The translations under genes and the position numbers were made by a program. A model generated the notes under the pieces. That model searched no databases. It worked only from the letters and a program-made list of their open reading frames with translations, and had not been told where the DNA came from. A stretch of 64,000 nt of DNA from Undaria pinnatifida (Eukaryota; Sar; Phaeophyceae; Laminariales; Alariaceae), in NCBI GenBank assembly GCA_012845835.1, contig JABAKD010000004.1, positions 2,122,433 to 2,186,432 of the forward strand, written 5' to 3'. Of the stretch, positions 1-10,998 are shown in pieces. How positions within the stretch are numbered: the stretch's first letter is position 1; each line of letters opens with the position of its first letter.

Positions 1-529
1 TGTTGCCTCAGAGAGGTCTTGAGCTCCCAAATTGAGGGTTAGTATTAAGAAAAAAAAGTGGTGTCCCCCGGCTACGGTATGTATGGGGGTAGGGCTTTTC
101 GCGCCATTTTTTTGGCAGTGGGGCGGGGGGGGTTACTGGTGCGAACGTCTCCCCTGTTGCTTGGCGGTGTTAAGATTTTGTCGTACTGTTTTTGCTTTTG
201 CGATTCAAATCCGCAATGTCATGGTAAAAGCTCGGACGCTGAGACAAAAAGGTCGCCTTAACTTTCTTTTTCGTGATTTACATAGCCACTCGTGCGAGTG
301 ACTCAAAACCAGAATTGCGCCCTTGGTTTTGGTGCACCTCTATCGTAGGTCTAACGTGTGCCACCCCTGTGGTAGTAGCGCGCCGAGCCATCGTAAGGCA
401 GGGGTTTGCACGTTTTTGTCGGAATTTTTTCTCTCCGGGGTTGAACCCCTCAGGCGAGGAAAATACCGGTGTTAGTCTGGTACGCTGCCCGCATGTTTGG
501 TTCAGGACTAGCGTAGCGCATAGTCAAGA

Positions 530-648
530 GTTTGTCGGGTCGCGCGAACGAAGGACTCCGAAATAATGTTTCGCGTGGTATGTTGAGGCCCTCGCGTTAG
601 GGGCTCAGACAAAAAATTTCAGCAGCGCCTGCCGTGGGGTGACGCCGA
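530..648 (+). mobile_element. Family C right-end fragment
   Basis: TTGTCGGGTCGCGCGAACGA, TGTTGAGGCCCTCGCGTTAG and CAGCGCCTGCCGTGGGGTGA match the last 120 bp of family C. A comparable fragment in reverse lies at 13388-13480. Confidence 0.5.
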
Positions 649-1221
649 CGCAAACCAAATTGGTAACACCCGCTAGGAGGAAACCGTGGACGCTGTTCTG
701 TGTCTGTGCTGCATATATATGTTGCATGCAGTTCGTGTGACAGTTTAAGGCTCAACATCACCTGCGCCCGGCGTCCATGGCCGAACGACAAGAAAGAAGA
801 ACAGATAAGCCAGCGCGGAAGCCTTGCGAAAGGTGTGAACAATTCGGACTCACAAACATGGACATGTCTTGGACAAAACGGGAAAAAACAACTTGTCAAC
901 CTTAAAGCAGAGCAATGGACTCTACACAGAACAGTATATTGACTCCATAGAAAAAAAGAGCTAGAAATAAGAGTGGATTGGCCCGGACACCCGGGGATGT
1001 GGTTGGACAACGTCCTCAGCTGCAGCAGCCTAAACATTCGAGATACACGGACAAATATTTTGGAATTGTCTATTCCCGTTACCGCCCATGCCAGGGACCG
1101 TGACGCCGTATGGCTTCCAACTGAGGATCCAGGACAAGGTAGGGGTATGTGTGTTCCTTTTGGTCGCAGATTATTGCAGCGGCTCGGGGTCGAACTCGGG
1201 CGAGTGACCTTCCCAAAACAA

Positions 1222-1694
1222 CGCCTTCCACGATAGAGGTAGCACGTTTGCCCAAAACGGTCGGAAATACGCCGATTTTGTTTTGGATGTTTTTTTTCCT
1301 GTGGGTACCTCGGCCATGGGATTTTTCATCTCCGGTGAAGCGTGCTACGATAGAGGTGTGCCACTTTTTTTCCGAGGTGTTCCTAAATTTGGGAGCTTAG
1401 GACCTCTCTCCAAAAAAAACTGATTTAGAGAACAATGAAACTGCCGCCGGATGGAAAAAGTACCATGGGCCTAGGCACACGACGAAAATCATGCAAAAAA
1501 AAATACCCACTTACGACGGCTTTTTTTTTTAAGGAACCCTGTCATTCACAAACCATTTCAGACGAAAATCGATATCTCTCTATCGTGGCAGTTTTGATTT
1601 TTGTCCAAATCACATTTTTGGGAGATGTCTTAAGCTCCCATATTAAAGAAAACCTCAGAGAAAACAGTGAGTGGTGGACTTGTATCGTAGCACG
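1222..1694 (+). mobile_element. Family A MITE with a nested reverse A copy
   Basis: Outer copy runs 1222-1336 and resumes near 1587 to 1694 (TTGTATCGTAGCACGCTTC). Between them a reverse A copy begins GAAGCGTGCTACGATAGAGG at 1337 and ends in CTCTATCGTGGC. A further 5'-truncated plus copy follows (1695-1916). Confidence 0.72.
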
Positions 1695-1916
1695 CTTCAT
1701 TTACACGGGACTCCTTAACCAAAAATTGTCGGAAACATACCTTTTTTTTCCTTGAATGATTCTCCTTGTGCACCTAAGCCATGGGATTTTTTCATGCGGT
1801 GGCAGTTTTACTTCTCCAAATCGGCTGACTGGGAGAGGTCTTGAGCTCCCAGATTTGAGTCACCTCAGAAAAAAAAGACAATGGTTGGTGCGCCTGCCTC
1901 TACCGTAGTGCGGGTC
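1695..1916 (+). mobile_element. 5'-truncated family A MITE
   Basis: Begins in the interior (ACACGGGACTCCTTAACCAA) and ends CCTCTACCGTAGTGCGGGTC. Confidence 0.65.
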
Positions 1917-2557
1917 AAGCGTTCGTGTTGTTGTTTAACTTGTGCGACAGGAATCATCCGCGATGGAAGCATAAAGCCACGTTGTGCCAGAAAAATCGGC
2001 TGAAGTGTTCTAGTCCGTGAGATACAGAGTCAGTCGTGCTCTTGAGAGTGCGATCAAAACCGGGCAGTGACAATGGCGCCCCCCCCCCCCCCCAACGTAC
2101 AGCTTCCGACTACAAGGTTTCGATACAACGGGAGCACTTTTTAGCCCCTCCTTTTTTGTGGCTCGGGGGTCACTCGCGCTAGTTGCTGGCTGCCGAGTCC
2201 TAAGCCCTTGTGGGTTAGTATTCTGTGAAACACCCTGCCATCGTTACGCTTCCCGGACCGAGCATGGGGGGGGGGGGGGGGGGGGGGTACACTACAGTAA
2301 CACTATTTCTTATTTTATGTATTCTTGAGTCATCATTTTTCCTCCCCAGTCCAACTCGTGAGATGTTTTATTATTCAGCGTCGTCGACGACCTTCTGGAC
2401 TAGCCGTGGCCCCAGATAGATGTCTTCCCTTTTCCTCCCCCCGGCACACTAAAAAACTCAAGGAATATAATGCGAAAATGCTAGTCATCCCGAAGCAGGG
2501 GTTTCTTTTGGGGGGGGGCAAACGTTGCTGACCGGTTGAGATCCAGATCAAGGCTAC

Positions 2558-2863
2558 GAAGCGTGCTACGATACCTATTTTCTGAGGTTTCCTCGATGTG
2601 GGAGCTTAATACCTCTCCCAAAATCTGGTTTGGAGCCAACTAAAACTGCTGCTCGGTGAAAACCCCCATGACTTAGGTACGCGACGAGAATCACGGTAAA
2701 AAAATGGACCTATTTCCGACGATATTATTAGTATAGTATAGTATTAGTATTAGTATAGTATTAGTATAGTATAGAGTATAAGTAGGTTAAGGAGCCCCGT
2801 CATTCAGAAAACGTTTTCGCCCAAAAACGGTATACCTTAATACCCCTATCGTAACTCACGTGC
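2558..2863 (-). mobile_element. Family A MITE with a TAGTAT microsatellite
   Basis: Left GAAGCGTGCTACGATACC, right CCCCTATCGTAACTCACGTG. About 50 bp of TAGTA/TAGTATAG repeat (2730-2785) is inserted after TTTCCGACGAT. Confidence 0.78.
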
Positions 2864-3371
2864 GAAACTATCGGTTATCCTATAAACAAGTGTAATAAGT
2901 CTGCGAGTATATTCATTGTAAAACATTAGCGCAAAGTAATGCTTGTCAGGCGACCGGAGTTACAACCGTACACCGTAGCTTCAAGAACGACAACGGGGGT
3001 AACCCTTCGTTCGCTACCGGGTTCGAGCCACTCGCGAAGGTGTCTATACACACCTCTCACCCGACCAAAACCGTGTAGACGTTTCGTCTAGGCGCGGTAC
3101 CAGGTTACCCCTCCACTGCGCGGGTTCATACCTCGCAAACAGCTGAAACGCGCTGAAGCTTAACACCGCGAACTAATAGCGGGATACCTCGCGCGAGTGA
3201 ACCCGAGCCACTGCAAAAATAAGAGGGGGGGGGGGAAATGACCCCCCTATCGGAGCATTGGTCTTCAGGTTTCGCGAAGGAATGTCTTCGGAGGCATCTT
3301 TCGGGGGGGGCGCGTGCTACGATGATAGAGTTGCACCCCTTTTTCTGAGATTCCTCGATTTGGGAGCTTAA

Positions 3372-3455
3372 CCCCTGTAGACCCCCCGAACCCCTCCCTA
3401 CACTACACATCCAAGTAATTTTGTCCCCAAAAACGGGCTTCCAGTTGTGAAGGGG
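3372..3455. mobile_element. Family T TTAA-flanked mini-element
   Basis: An 84-bp insert with TTAA at 3368-3371 and 3456-3459, inside a family A copy whose uninterrupted sequence (GGGAGCTTAAGG) is known from its relatives. Termini are CCCCTGTAGACC and, inverted, CCCCTTCACAACTGG. TTAA target duplication with CCC termini is the hallmark of piggyBac-type MITEs. Confidence 0.8.
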
Positions 3456-3482
3456 TTAAGGCCTCTCCCGAAAACTGATTTT

Positions 3483-3743
3483 GAAGCGTGCTACGATTGA
3501 GGTGCGTGCACACCACATTTTTTCCGAAAGGTTTCTCAATTTGGGAGCTTTGAGACCTCGCCCAAAAACTGATTTGGAGAAAAATATAGCTGCTGCCGGA
3601 TGAAAAATGCCATGGCCTAGGTACACGACGAAAATCATGCAAAACAAAATGGAACGATTTCCGACGATGTTGAGTTGGGGAACCCTATCATTCAGACAAC
3701 ATTTCAGACGAAAAGTGATACAACCTCTATCGTAGCACTCGTC
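3483..3743 (-). mobile_element. Family A MITE nested in family A
   Basis: Full-length 261-bp copy. Terminal repeats are GAAGCGTGCTACGATTGAGG and, at the right, CCTCTATCGTAGCACTCGTC. Internal family marks are CCATGGCCTAGGTACACGAC and TTTCCGACGAT. Flanks TTTT and TGTT agree with a 4-bp duplication carrying one mutation. Confidence 0.85.
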
Positions 3744-3972
3744 TGTTGGAGAAAAACAAAACTGCCACCGGATGATAAATCAAAGGCCCTTGGTACACAA
3801 CGAGAATCGCGGAAAAAATATTGCCCGTTTCCGACGATTTTGGGTCAAGGAGCTCCGTCATTCAGAAACCATTTTCGCCAAAAAACGGTATACCTCTATC
3901 CTAGCACGCGTCGGGGAGGATATTGACCTTTCCTCAATGCCATTTCAGGATCTCAAAAGCTTGATAGAATCT

Positions 3973-4608
3973 GGGACATCCCCACGGTGGGACGACTCGA
4001 AAAATTTGATACGAGAGTGCTGTGGTAAAGTCATCTGAAGGAAGGGGTGACACGTTTCGGGCCATGATGTGGTGTTTCTGACATTTCTGACGTTCTGATC
4101 GTTGGTCGATCTCCCCAAGTGTTGTGGACCTATACTGTTAGACGATCTGATATTACGGGTATAAATATATATATTGTTCCAGGGCTGGCGCACAGAAAAA
4201 ACGCGTGTGCTACGATGATCGAGGTAGCCCCTTTTTTTTTTTTTTTCGTCTGAAATGGTTTGTTTTTGAATGACGGAGCTCCTTACCTCAAAATCGACGG
4301 AAATTGGGTGCTCTTTGTTGCTGGATTTTCGCCGTGTGTACCTAGGCCATGAGAGTTTTCATCTGGTATGATAATCAGTATTATTTTCCTCCAAGTCAGT
4401 TTTTTGCGAGATAGGTTTTATGCTCCCAATTCGAGAAAAAAAAAAAAAAAAAATTAGAAAAAAACAGGTGGTCGGGTTGCGCAAACGAAGAACGTCTTCG
4501 AAGTCGAGTGTTTCGGGTGATGTTGATGTTGTGATATTGACCTAGCTCCTCGTGTTCTAGGAGCTCAGCAAATTCTTAGAACCTGTCTGCACGTCTACCG
4601 TGGGATGC
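3973..4608 (+). mobile_element. Family C MITE interrupted by a family A element
   Basis: Left part 3973-4201 (GGGACATCCCCACGGTGGG, TGTGGTGTTTCTGAC, CGCACAGAAA) and right part 4472-4608 (TCGGGTTGCGCAAACGAAG, TAGCTCCTCGTGTTCTAGGA, GTCTACCGTGGGATG) together match the uninterrupted copy at 37113-37393. Confidence 0.7.
4202..4471 (+). mobile_element. Family A MITE inside a family C element
   Basis: Left CGCGTGTGCTACGATGATCG; interior CCTAGGCCATGAGAGTTTTC. The right terminal repeat is missing (ends AAAAACAGGTGG). On both sides the sequence belongs to one family C element (3973-4608). Confidence 0.7.
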
Positions 4609-4840
4609 CTCCTTACCTACTGCAACTCCGTAGACTGTCGTCGCACCCTCGCCTGAGGAATACCTCACGCAAAAACTGACGCCCCGAGAGAAAAATGAAA
4701 CATCCCACGGCGTGGGTATACGCCATGCGGGACCCGTTAAATTGAAAAGCCGCAACGGGTTTCCAACCATATAGTGTGGATGTTTCCCTTTGCGGTTGAC
4801 TGAGGGGAGAGCATGAGATGAGCACGATATAAGGATGATA

Positions 4841-5085
4841 TGAGACACACCCCACGGTAGTAGGGGGTGCAGCAGATTCTAAGAAGTCTCTGACCCCCTA
4901 TTCGAAACATGATGCCCTTGAAATAAATATCACCCGAAAGATTGCTTGGAAGGCATTCGCATGCGCGACGGGGCCAACAGTTGCATGCTATACTGTAGTC
5001 CTAACGCTACAAAATACTTCGGAAAAAAAAAAATGTCACACTAACCGGTCTAGTTCCTCAATTGGGGAGAGCTCAAAGACAGAGG
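4841..5085 (-). mobile_element. Diverged family C MITE
   Basis: Left GAGACACACCCCACGGTAG, then ATCACCCGAAAGATTGCTTG and GGTCTAGTTCCTCAATTGGG. The right end is replaced by a family A copy. Confidence 0.5.
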
Positions 5086-5352
5086 CATTAAGGTATACCG
5101 TTTTTTGGCGTAAATGGTTTCTGCATGGCGGGGCTCCTTAACCCAAAATCGTCGGAAGCAGACAATTTTGTTATTGCATGATTCTCGACGCGTTACCAAG
5201 GCCATGCGATTTTTTCATCCGGTGCGTACTCGAGTAGCAGTTTTGATTTTTTGTCGATACCAGTTTCAAATGGGAGAGTGATCTTAAGCTCTGCCAAAAT
5301 TGAGGACCGTTGAAGAAAGCAAGAGTTGTGCACCTCTATCGTAGCACGCGTC
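5086..5352 (+). mobile_element. Family A MITE lacking its left terminus
   Basis: Starts inside at AAGGTATACCGTTTTTTGGC and ends CACCTCTATCGTAGCACGCGTC at 5352. A decayed family C piece precedes it. Confidence 0.7.
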
Positions 5353-5392
5353 CCCTACTACTTCTGTGGGGTGCCTCTTATAGTCCGTCATT

Positions 5393-5690
5393 TAGGACCA
5401 AGGCTACACGGTGGCGGGGCGTACCCCCGGGTTAACTACCGGCTTTTGTCCCCTCGCACGAGTCACGCTAGTACTCTAAACGGCGTGGGCAAAACTGTGT
5501 TAGGGCGCGGGTCGTTTGGCGCAGCGTAGATTACCATTCTATCGCGGATTCTCGACGCACAGTGACAACAATGCCAACGCTTTAAAGCTGCAATGTAGTC
5601 AGGGGAGTCACTCCCGCGAGTGACCCCGAGCCACTGCCCAAGCATGCCTCCGAACAATATAACGCCCCTACCGTAGCCTGGACGGGGTAG
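5393..5690 (+). mobile_element. Diverged family B MITE
   Basis: Starts GGACCAAGGCTACACGG and ends CTACCGTAGCCTGG. It keeps the internal order GGCGCAGCGTAGATTACC and GTCACTCCCGCGAGTGACCC. No target duplication identified. Confidence 0.65.
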
Positions 5691-5721
5691 AAACAGTTTG
5701 CCTGCTCGCAAAAAAGTACAT

Positions 5722-5939
5722 CCCTGTCCCTATCGTAGCACCCTTCCCTTGAAATGGCCCAAACAAAGCGTAGGCTAAATTTTCGCACCCGTCGGCTCCA
5801 TGCACGTCTAGGGTTTTCCACGCTGTGCTACCCTGTCCCTATCGTAGCACCCTTCCCTTGAAATGGCCCAAACAAAGCGTAGGCTAATTTTTCGCACCCG
5901 TCGGCTCCATGCACGTCTAGGGTTTTCCACGCTGTGCTA
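5722..5939. repeat. 109-bp tandem duplication
   Basis: Two almost identical 109-bp copies (5722-5830, 5831-5939) starting CCCTGTCCCTATCGTAGCAC and ending TTTTCCACGCTGTGCTA. The CTATCGTAGCAC start looks like a family A terminus. One substitution was seen between the copies. Confidence 0.9.
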
Positions 5940-6414
5940 CCTAGCACGAAGTATGTAAAAGGTCTCTCTTCTACCTCTCCCCTTACTCCGCGTGGTGTGT
6001 GTCGGGCGGTGTTGTTACCTGAGCGAAGGCCCTTCCGCCAGTTTCTGCGTGAGGCGGGACACGTTCATCAAAGGAAGGAAGCGGAAACCAAGGCCGTCGC
6101 GCGGATTATTGGCCAGGTACGTCTCTACACGCTTACGGTGTGTCGGTTTGGGGTATTGTTGTTCTGAGAGCATTTACAAATCACGACGTACAGCATGCTG
6201 TGTCTTCGAGAGGGAGATGTCTAGACACTGCCATAGTGTTGTAATGATGTCTACGGCGTCACGACTGTATGTTGTACTTGGAAGCGACAGTACAAAAAAC
6301 AAATCGATCTAGAGGTAGATCGTTCGGGCCAACAACTAAACTATTTTGTGAATTTGATGGGGCTCCTTAATCCGAAAAAATCGGCAATAAAAGCTATCTT
6401 GATGTTGACCAATT

Positions 6415-6665
6415 CTACGTACGGTGGGGGGATAACGCTTGGGGGCCCTTTCTTCAGTGAATCGAGCTCGCTCGCGCGAGTTAACCCCCTGCTCCTTCGC
6501 GGTGCTAACCCTAACCCTAACCATGAGTTTGGCATTTGGGAGATATGACACCGCTATGGCATGGTTGTCGTTACGCTTGCGCCAAGCACATCGCTTGAAG
6601 AGTGCTTGACGAGGAGGGGGGCACAGAGTCACTCGGGTAAGATGGTCGAAACCCGGCGGTGCGAA
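6415..6665. mobile_element. Diverged family B-like element with CCCTAA repeats
   Basis: TACGTACGGTGGGGGG at the left, CTCGCGCGAGTTAACCCCC, three CCCTAA repeats (about 6508-6525), and GAGTCACTCGGGTAAG at the right. Weak but ordered similarity to family B. Confidence 0.4.
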
Positions 6666-6921
6666 AACGGGAACGCAAACACTACAAAAAACCGTAGCCA
6701 TGGTTATTCTATTTTTGGTTTTTTCGTTTTTACCTAAGAACACGAGTTTGTTCATCCTGTTGCACTTTCGGTTTCGGTTTCCCTAACGACAAAAAATGTT
6801 TCGGGGGGTGGAGCATGAAAGACCCTCAAGCTAAGAGCCTCACAAAATAATTATTGCACCCGTACGGTATCAGGGGGTGCCAAAAACCTATTGACACTGA
6901 CGATGTGTAGAATGTGTCTTC

Positions 6922-7092
6922 GAGGACGCGTGCTACGACATAGATAAGTTGTAGCGCCTGTTGAAGTTTTTCTTTTCCTAAATGACGGGGGATTATTAAT
7001 CTAATGTCAACTCAAAATCGTCGGAATGTCGTTTGTTCTTCGCACTTTTCTTTCTGTGTGTGCTTGGGCGATGGGTTCGTTCATGGTGTAGA
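6922..7092 (+). mobile_element. 3'-truncated family A MITE
   Basis: Starts GGACGCGTGCTACGACATAG and keeps AAATGACGGGGGATTATTAA and AAAATCGTCGGAATG. The similarity fades after the GCGATGGGTTCGTTC stretch. Confidence 0.6.
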
Positions 7093-8140
7093 CTATATAA
7101 TAACTATTTACTGGTATATTTTTCCAAAAATCATGTAACCCGGCTACCTAACTCTTCTCCCTCTCTACCCCCCCCCTCCCCCGCCGAAAAAAAAAAGAGG
7201 CGAAGAGGAAGAGGAAGAAAGGATCAGAGGCACTGACGTCTGGCTGGGTCGGCCAGCCCAGTGACGAGCTCAATCTGCTGACGCTCCCAGCGAGAACCCC
7301 GACTCGCTTGTGCTCGACTTGGTCTTGCTAACCTACTCGTGAGGTCTGCTCTCAACAGTGAGAGAGGAAGGCGCCAGTTTTTGCGCTCGTCTACCCCCGA
7401 GCCCAAATAGCCCTCTCCAGTCCCGGATATGAGCATTCCTAGCTATCACTACATTCAACCGTGATATGCAGATCACTACATCTACGGAGACCGTTATTTC
7501 GTTTACCGGCAAATATATCCTTTATTTTTCCCGGCAAGGTAAATCATTCGTGTGTGAGGTATAGACCTCCTCACAAAGCGAGAGGATTCTCAGGCGAAAA
7601 AACAAGGTACACCTTTGTGATGCCGTAGCATGTGCGTCCGAGAGGGAGACGGGTACTGCTGCAGCCTAGAGACATACCTGGCGTCGTCCTGCTCAACAGA
7701 ATGATAACCCTCTAAGAGCCTCGGGCCTATCGTGCTATTTTGTCTGGCAGAACCTGAACTAAACCAGTCCCTTATGGTGCAGTCGAACCCGTGCTGGTTC
7801 TCAAGCTTCAGGGAGTAGCACGAGACGATCGAAGCGGTGCGTCGATATGTTTATTCCGACATCCCGGGCGAGTATCCACCTCGGGCGGGGATGGCCATGT
7901 AACACGAACCGGGCCATCTTTGGTGTACCTTTTAAGGATGCTTATCACGCAAACGTTTGGACGGACCAAACGAACGAGCACGATTATTCACGAGGTAAAC
8001 CGAGGTAGACCTGGTCTCTAGGTAACGATTCGGGGGATGGAACGATGCATTTTTGGCACATTATGCTACACACGGTAGAAGTGCGCGAACTGTTTTTTCT
8101 GGGAGCTCTCACTTGATTGAGGAGCTCTGCGCCTTGCACC
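7093..8140. other. No supported gene
   Basis: Contains a C-rich then A/G-rich tract (7160-7220) and unassigned open frames on both strands at 7224-7436 and 7791-8021. No repeats shared with the rest of the window were seen. Confidence 0.4.
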
Positions 8141-8144
8141 TGAA

Positions 8145-8229
8145 CGCCTCCTTTACAACTGGAAACCCTTTTTTTTACGGTGTTACTCGAAGTTAGTATA
8201 GGTGGAATTTCGGGGCTCTTAACAAGGGA
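8145..8229. mobile_element. Family T mini-element
   Basis: An 85-bp copy beginning CGCCTCCTTTACAACTGGAA and ending ACAAGGGA before TTAA (8230-8233). The left duplication is decayed to TGAA. Confidence 0.6.
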
Positions 8230-8760
8230 TTAACACCCAAACCCCTCATGTTAAGAAAAATCAACCTGAAACCCGAGATGAACGAATCTCTTCCCCTAGG
8301 TTGACACAAAACAAACCCCACCAAACCAAAATGTGATTTTTGGGTGGTTTGGGGTGAGGGAGCTCCGCCATATGCAGATCAATATATCTGCCAAAAAGTG
8401 TTCCCTCTGTTACCCTAACATGCCGTCTATTGATATAGTTCATGCTTATGGATGCGTGCGATGAAACGAATTCTTCACGCTCTCATTCGAGAATCCATTA
8501 CTGTTCCGGGTCGTCGAAGCGGACGACACTAACTAGACGATATGTGTAGCATGAGTACTCAGAGAATTTGGAGGACATTAGGTGTTAACCTACCGTTTGA
8601 CTCGGGTTCAAAGCGAGTATTGGGTAAGATGAACAGGAACATGAGCAAAAAAAAGGCGTTGCTCCTTTCCTAACATGCGTCCGCCCGCAATCTCCCGTCT
8701 CCGTCGCCCCCCCCTTTGTCATTTCCTCGGCTCGTCACCACGCTTCTCTGTGCTCCGTAG

Positions 8761-8910
8761 CTCTTGAGGTTCGTCGTGGCTGGGGACCTGATTCACTTCA
8801 TGCACAGAGAGCTCAACATAGACTGCATGTACGTCCGGAAAGCCGACGACATGAAGCGCGCAGAGTTGGCGATGGGGGGCTTCAGGAACGCGCAGCACGG
8901 AAAGGTTGAC
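8761..8910 (+). CDS. Isolated internal exon candidate, unknown protein
   Basis: A 150-nt open stretch (50 codons, phase 0 at both ends) bounded by an acceptor with a pyrimidine-rich tract (CTTCTCTGTGCTCCGTAG) and a strong donor (GTTGAC followed by GTAAGAG). It encodes LLRFVVAGDLIHFMHRELN, then IDCMYVRKADDMKRAEL and AMGGFRNAQHGKVD. A stop codon directly precedes it in frame, as expected if TAG is the acceptor. Codon choice is GC-rich at third positions, unlike the surrounding repeats. No family recognised. A possible partner is the small ATG frame at 8551, which also runs into a GTAAGA donor at 8626, but the phases do not match. It may be a captured gene fragment. Confidence 0.45.
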
Positions 8911-9126
8911 GTAAGAGAACCGAGCGCTGACTAGTTACCCCGCGCAATCCACGTGTGTGCGCGCCATTTCCTCGATGTTCTCTTCGAAATACTGACATTC
9001 CGTACCTATAGTAGGTGTATAGTATTTGGGAAGCGACGTTTGACCACTTGGCAGATCGAGTAAGTCGTTTGATGTTACTGCGGACGGTATGATGTAGACG
9101 CCTAGAGCTATACCGTTGGGAGGACG

Positions 9127-9388
9127 GCGCATGTTACGGTAGCGGTCTACGTTTTCTTCCTGGGGTTCCCCGAATGAGGATCCTAAAACTCCCCCAAAAA
9201 TGAATTTGGACGGGGGGGGGGGGGGGGGGGACTGTTGTACGGAATGAGCAATCCCATGGCCTAGGCGCAAAAATAAAATCGAGTGCAGAAACAGAGCAAC
9301 ACTCCGACGATCTTTGAGTGGAGGAGCCCCAGCGTTCACAAAAGGACCCAGCCAAAAAAAGTTATACCTTTGTCGTGGCAAGCGTAGG
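9127..9388 (-). mobile_element. Diverged family A MITE with poly-G
   Basis: ATGTTACGGTAGCGGTC at the left; ATCCCATGGCCTAGGCGC and CTCCGACGATCTTTGAG inside; TTTGTCGTGGCAAGC at the right. A poly-G run of over 20 bases (9211-9230) follows GAATTTGGAC. Confidence 0.65.
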
Positions 9389-9925
9389 ATACACCACTTA
9401 GCCTACAATAGCCTTAATGTATCGTTCGGAAAAAAGTCATAATTTTGTTTGAGGCAACGGTGCTTTTGAAGTCAAGCTCCTCAAACGAGGGGCATGGGGA
9501 AGTGCATGTGCTGTTCGTAGCAGTATCGTAGCGTGTGCATCGAGACGAGGCGTACAGCGAATTTGTACGTTCTCGTGTTCGTCTTGGTGTGTCGTAGAAC
9601 CTTCACTAGAGCGAATGAAAAATCTTCATGCGAGAGACTGACTTTCTGTATAGCACGATTCAGGTTTGCCTTTCAAGGCACGTGCGTGTCCAAGTCATGA
9701 CTCAGGTTTGCATTTCAAGCGCGTGTGGCAGATATGACTCCGGTTTGAAATTTCAAACACACGTGACACGTCAGCAAATGTTCCCTTCGTGGACACGGCA
9801 GGACTATGCACAAACAAACCTGGTTGAGCTGATCGTGGGGACTGATAAAAACAATCGATTTACGTGTTTTTTACCGAGTTTTGCGTGATTCAGGCCGCCC
9901 ATCCAGGTAGGGTCCGACATCCCCT

Positions 9926-10180
9926 TCAGCACACCTTCCAGCTGTTGCTGGTTTCATGTACTCCGTGACGAACGTGCAGATAATCGCCCTCTTCCAAACC
10001 CGACCCTGTGTGTTGCGCCAACCGTTGCAGGTGGAAGGCGGCATCACCTATCGTACCAGCGCTCGCCAATCGGACCATACAAGTCCCCGACTGGTAGGCC
10101 ACGGTACACGACGAAGATGAATCACACGCTCTACGGTAGTAGACGTGCTCATAATTTTTTTCCCGTCTGAGGAACCTCAC
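9926..10180 (-). CDS. Short ORF of unknown function, possibly an exon
   Basis: Minus-strand open frame whose downstream half reads like protein: MVRLASAGTIGDAAFHLQRL, AQHTGSGLEEGDYLHVRH and GVHETSNSWKVC, then stop. The upstream part (about 10090-10180) overlaps a degraded family A element and is probably not coding, so any real exon would be about 9926-10090. Unknown family. Confidence 0.22.
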   Translation of the reverse strand: MRFLRREKNYEHVYYRRACDSSSSCTVAYQSGTCMVRLASAGTIGDAAFHLQRLAQHTGSGLEEGDYLHVRHGVHETSNSWKVC

Positions 10181-10998
10181 CCAAACACTGATGTTTTCAG
10201 GCCGCGCGGGGGTATACTAACTATAGTACTGTATTGATCGGAACCGTGCTACGATAGCGGAAGCACTTTTCGGCCTCAAAAAAACATATTTTCCAAACGA
10301 AGAGACACCTTGACCCGATGTCGTCAGAAATTCATTTTATCTTTCTTTACTTTATCAAACTTTCATGAATGTAAACGGTGCATTGGTTCAATAGCAATTT
10401 CAGAGGGACACATGAATTTCGTTGTTTTACCTGAGCCTTGGGGTGGTTCACCGGGCAGAACGTTTTGTTTTCCCCAAAAATCTGTGTTTGGGTGAGGTAT
10501 AGCTGAGCTCTCCACCTTAGGAACGTTAGGGGGGAAACCGGTGCGCCTCCACCTATAGTATGTGTTAATCACACGCAATATTAAGGTTGCTAAAGACGCG
10601 CCCAATTGGGGGGGGGCGAGGGGGGCGGTGTTTTGTTTTGATTCGCCCGTGGCTTGTGCGTGTAGGACGATCACAGGGAGCCTCCCCAAGGGCAAGCGAA
10701 GGCTTTTGCGCGGACGGCCGGCTTGCACAAGCATTGTGCATCTGGATAGTTATAGGACTCACACGCCTAACGCTCAGTAAACAGATTGGCCGTTGCCCGA
10801 ACGCCCCTCTGCGGTTAGTTGGCGTTTTTGTTCCTTTGAAATGTCAAAAGAAAACAAAAGCTTTTTTCAGATGTCAGGCTGCGATAGGGATCGCTTAGTG
10901 TACTTACTGTCGTATATTGTATGCCATCCTCGGCAAGCTTCTCTACACGCCGACACCAAAATCATTTTTACCAAGAAGAGTCGTGAGTTTCTATCCCC

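Larger units (their letters stand above)
3309..3912 (-). mobile_element. Family A MITE split by a TTAA element and a second A copy
   Basis: Outer family A copy in reverse orientation, left terminal repeat at 3309 (GCGTGCTACGATGATAGAG) and right at 3912 (CTAGCACGCGTC). It is flanked by GGGG on both sides (3305-3308 and 3913-3916). Its interior is broken twice: by family T at 3372-3455 with TTAA on each side, and by another A copy at 3483-3743 flanked by TTTT and TGTT. Removing both leaves a contiguous element of about 250 bp that matches the other A copies. Confidence 0.85.
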
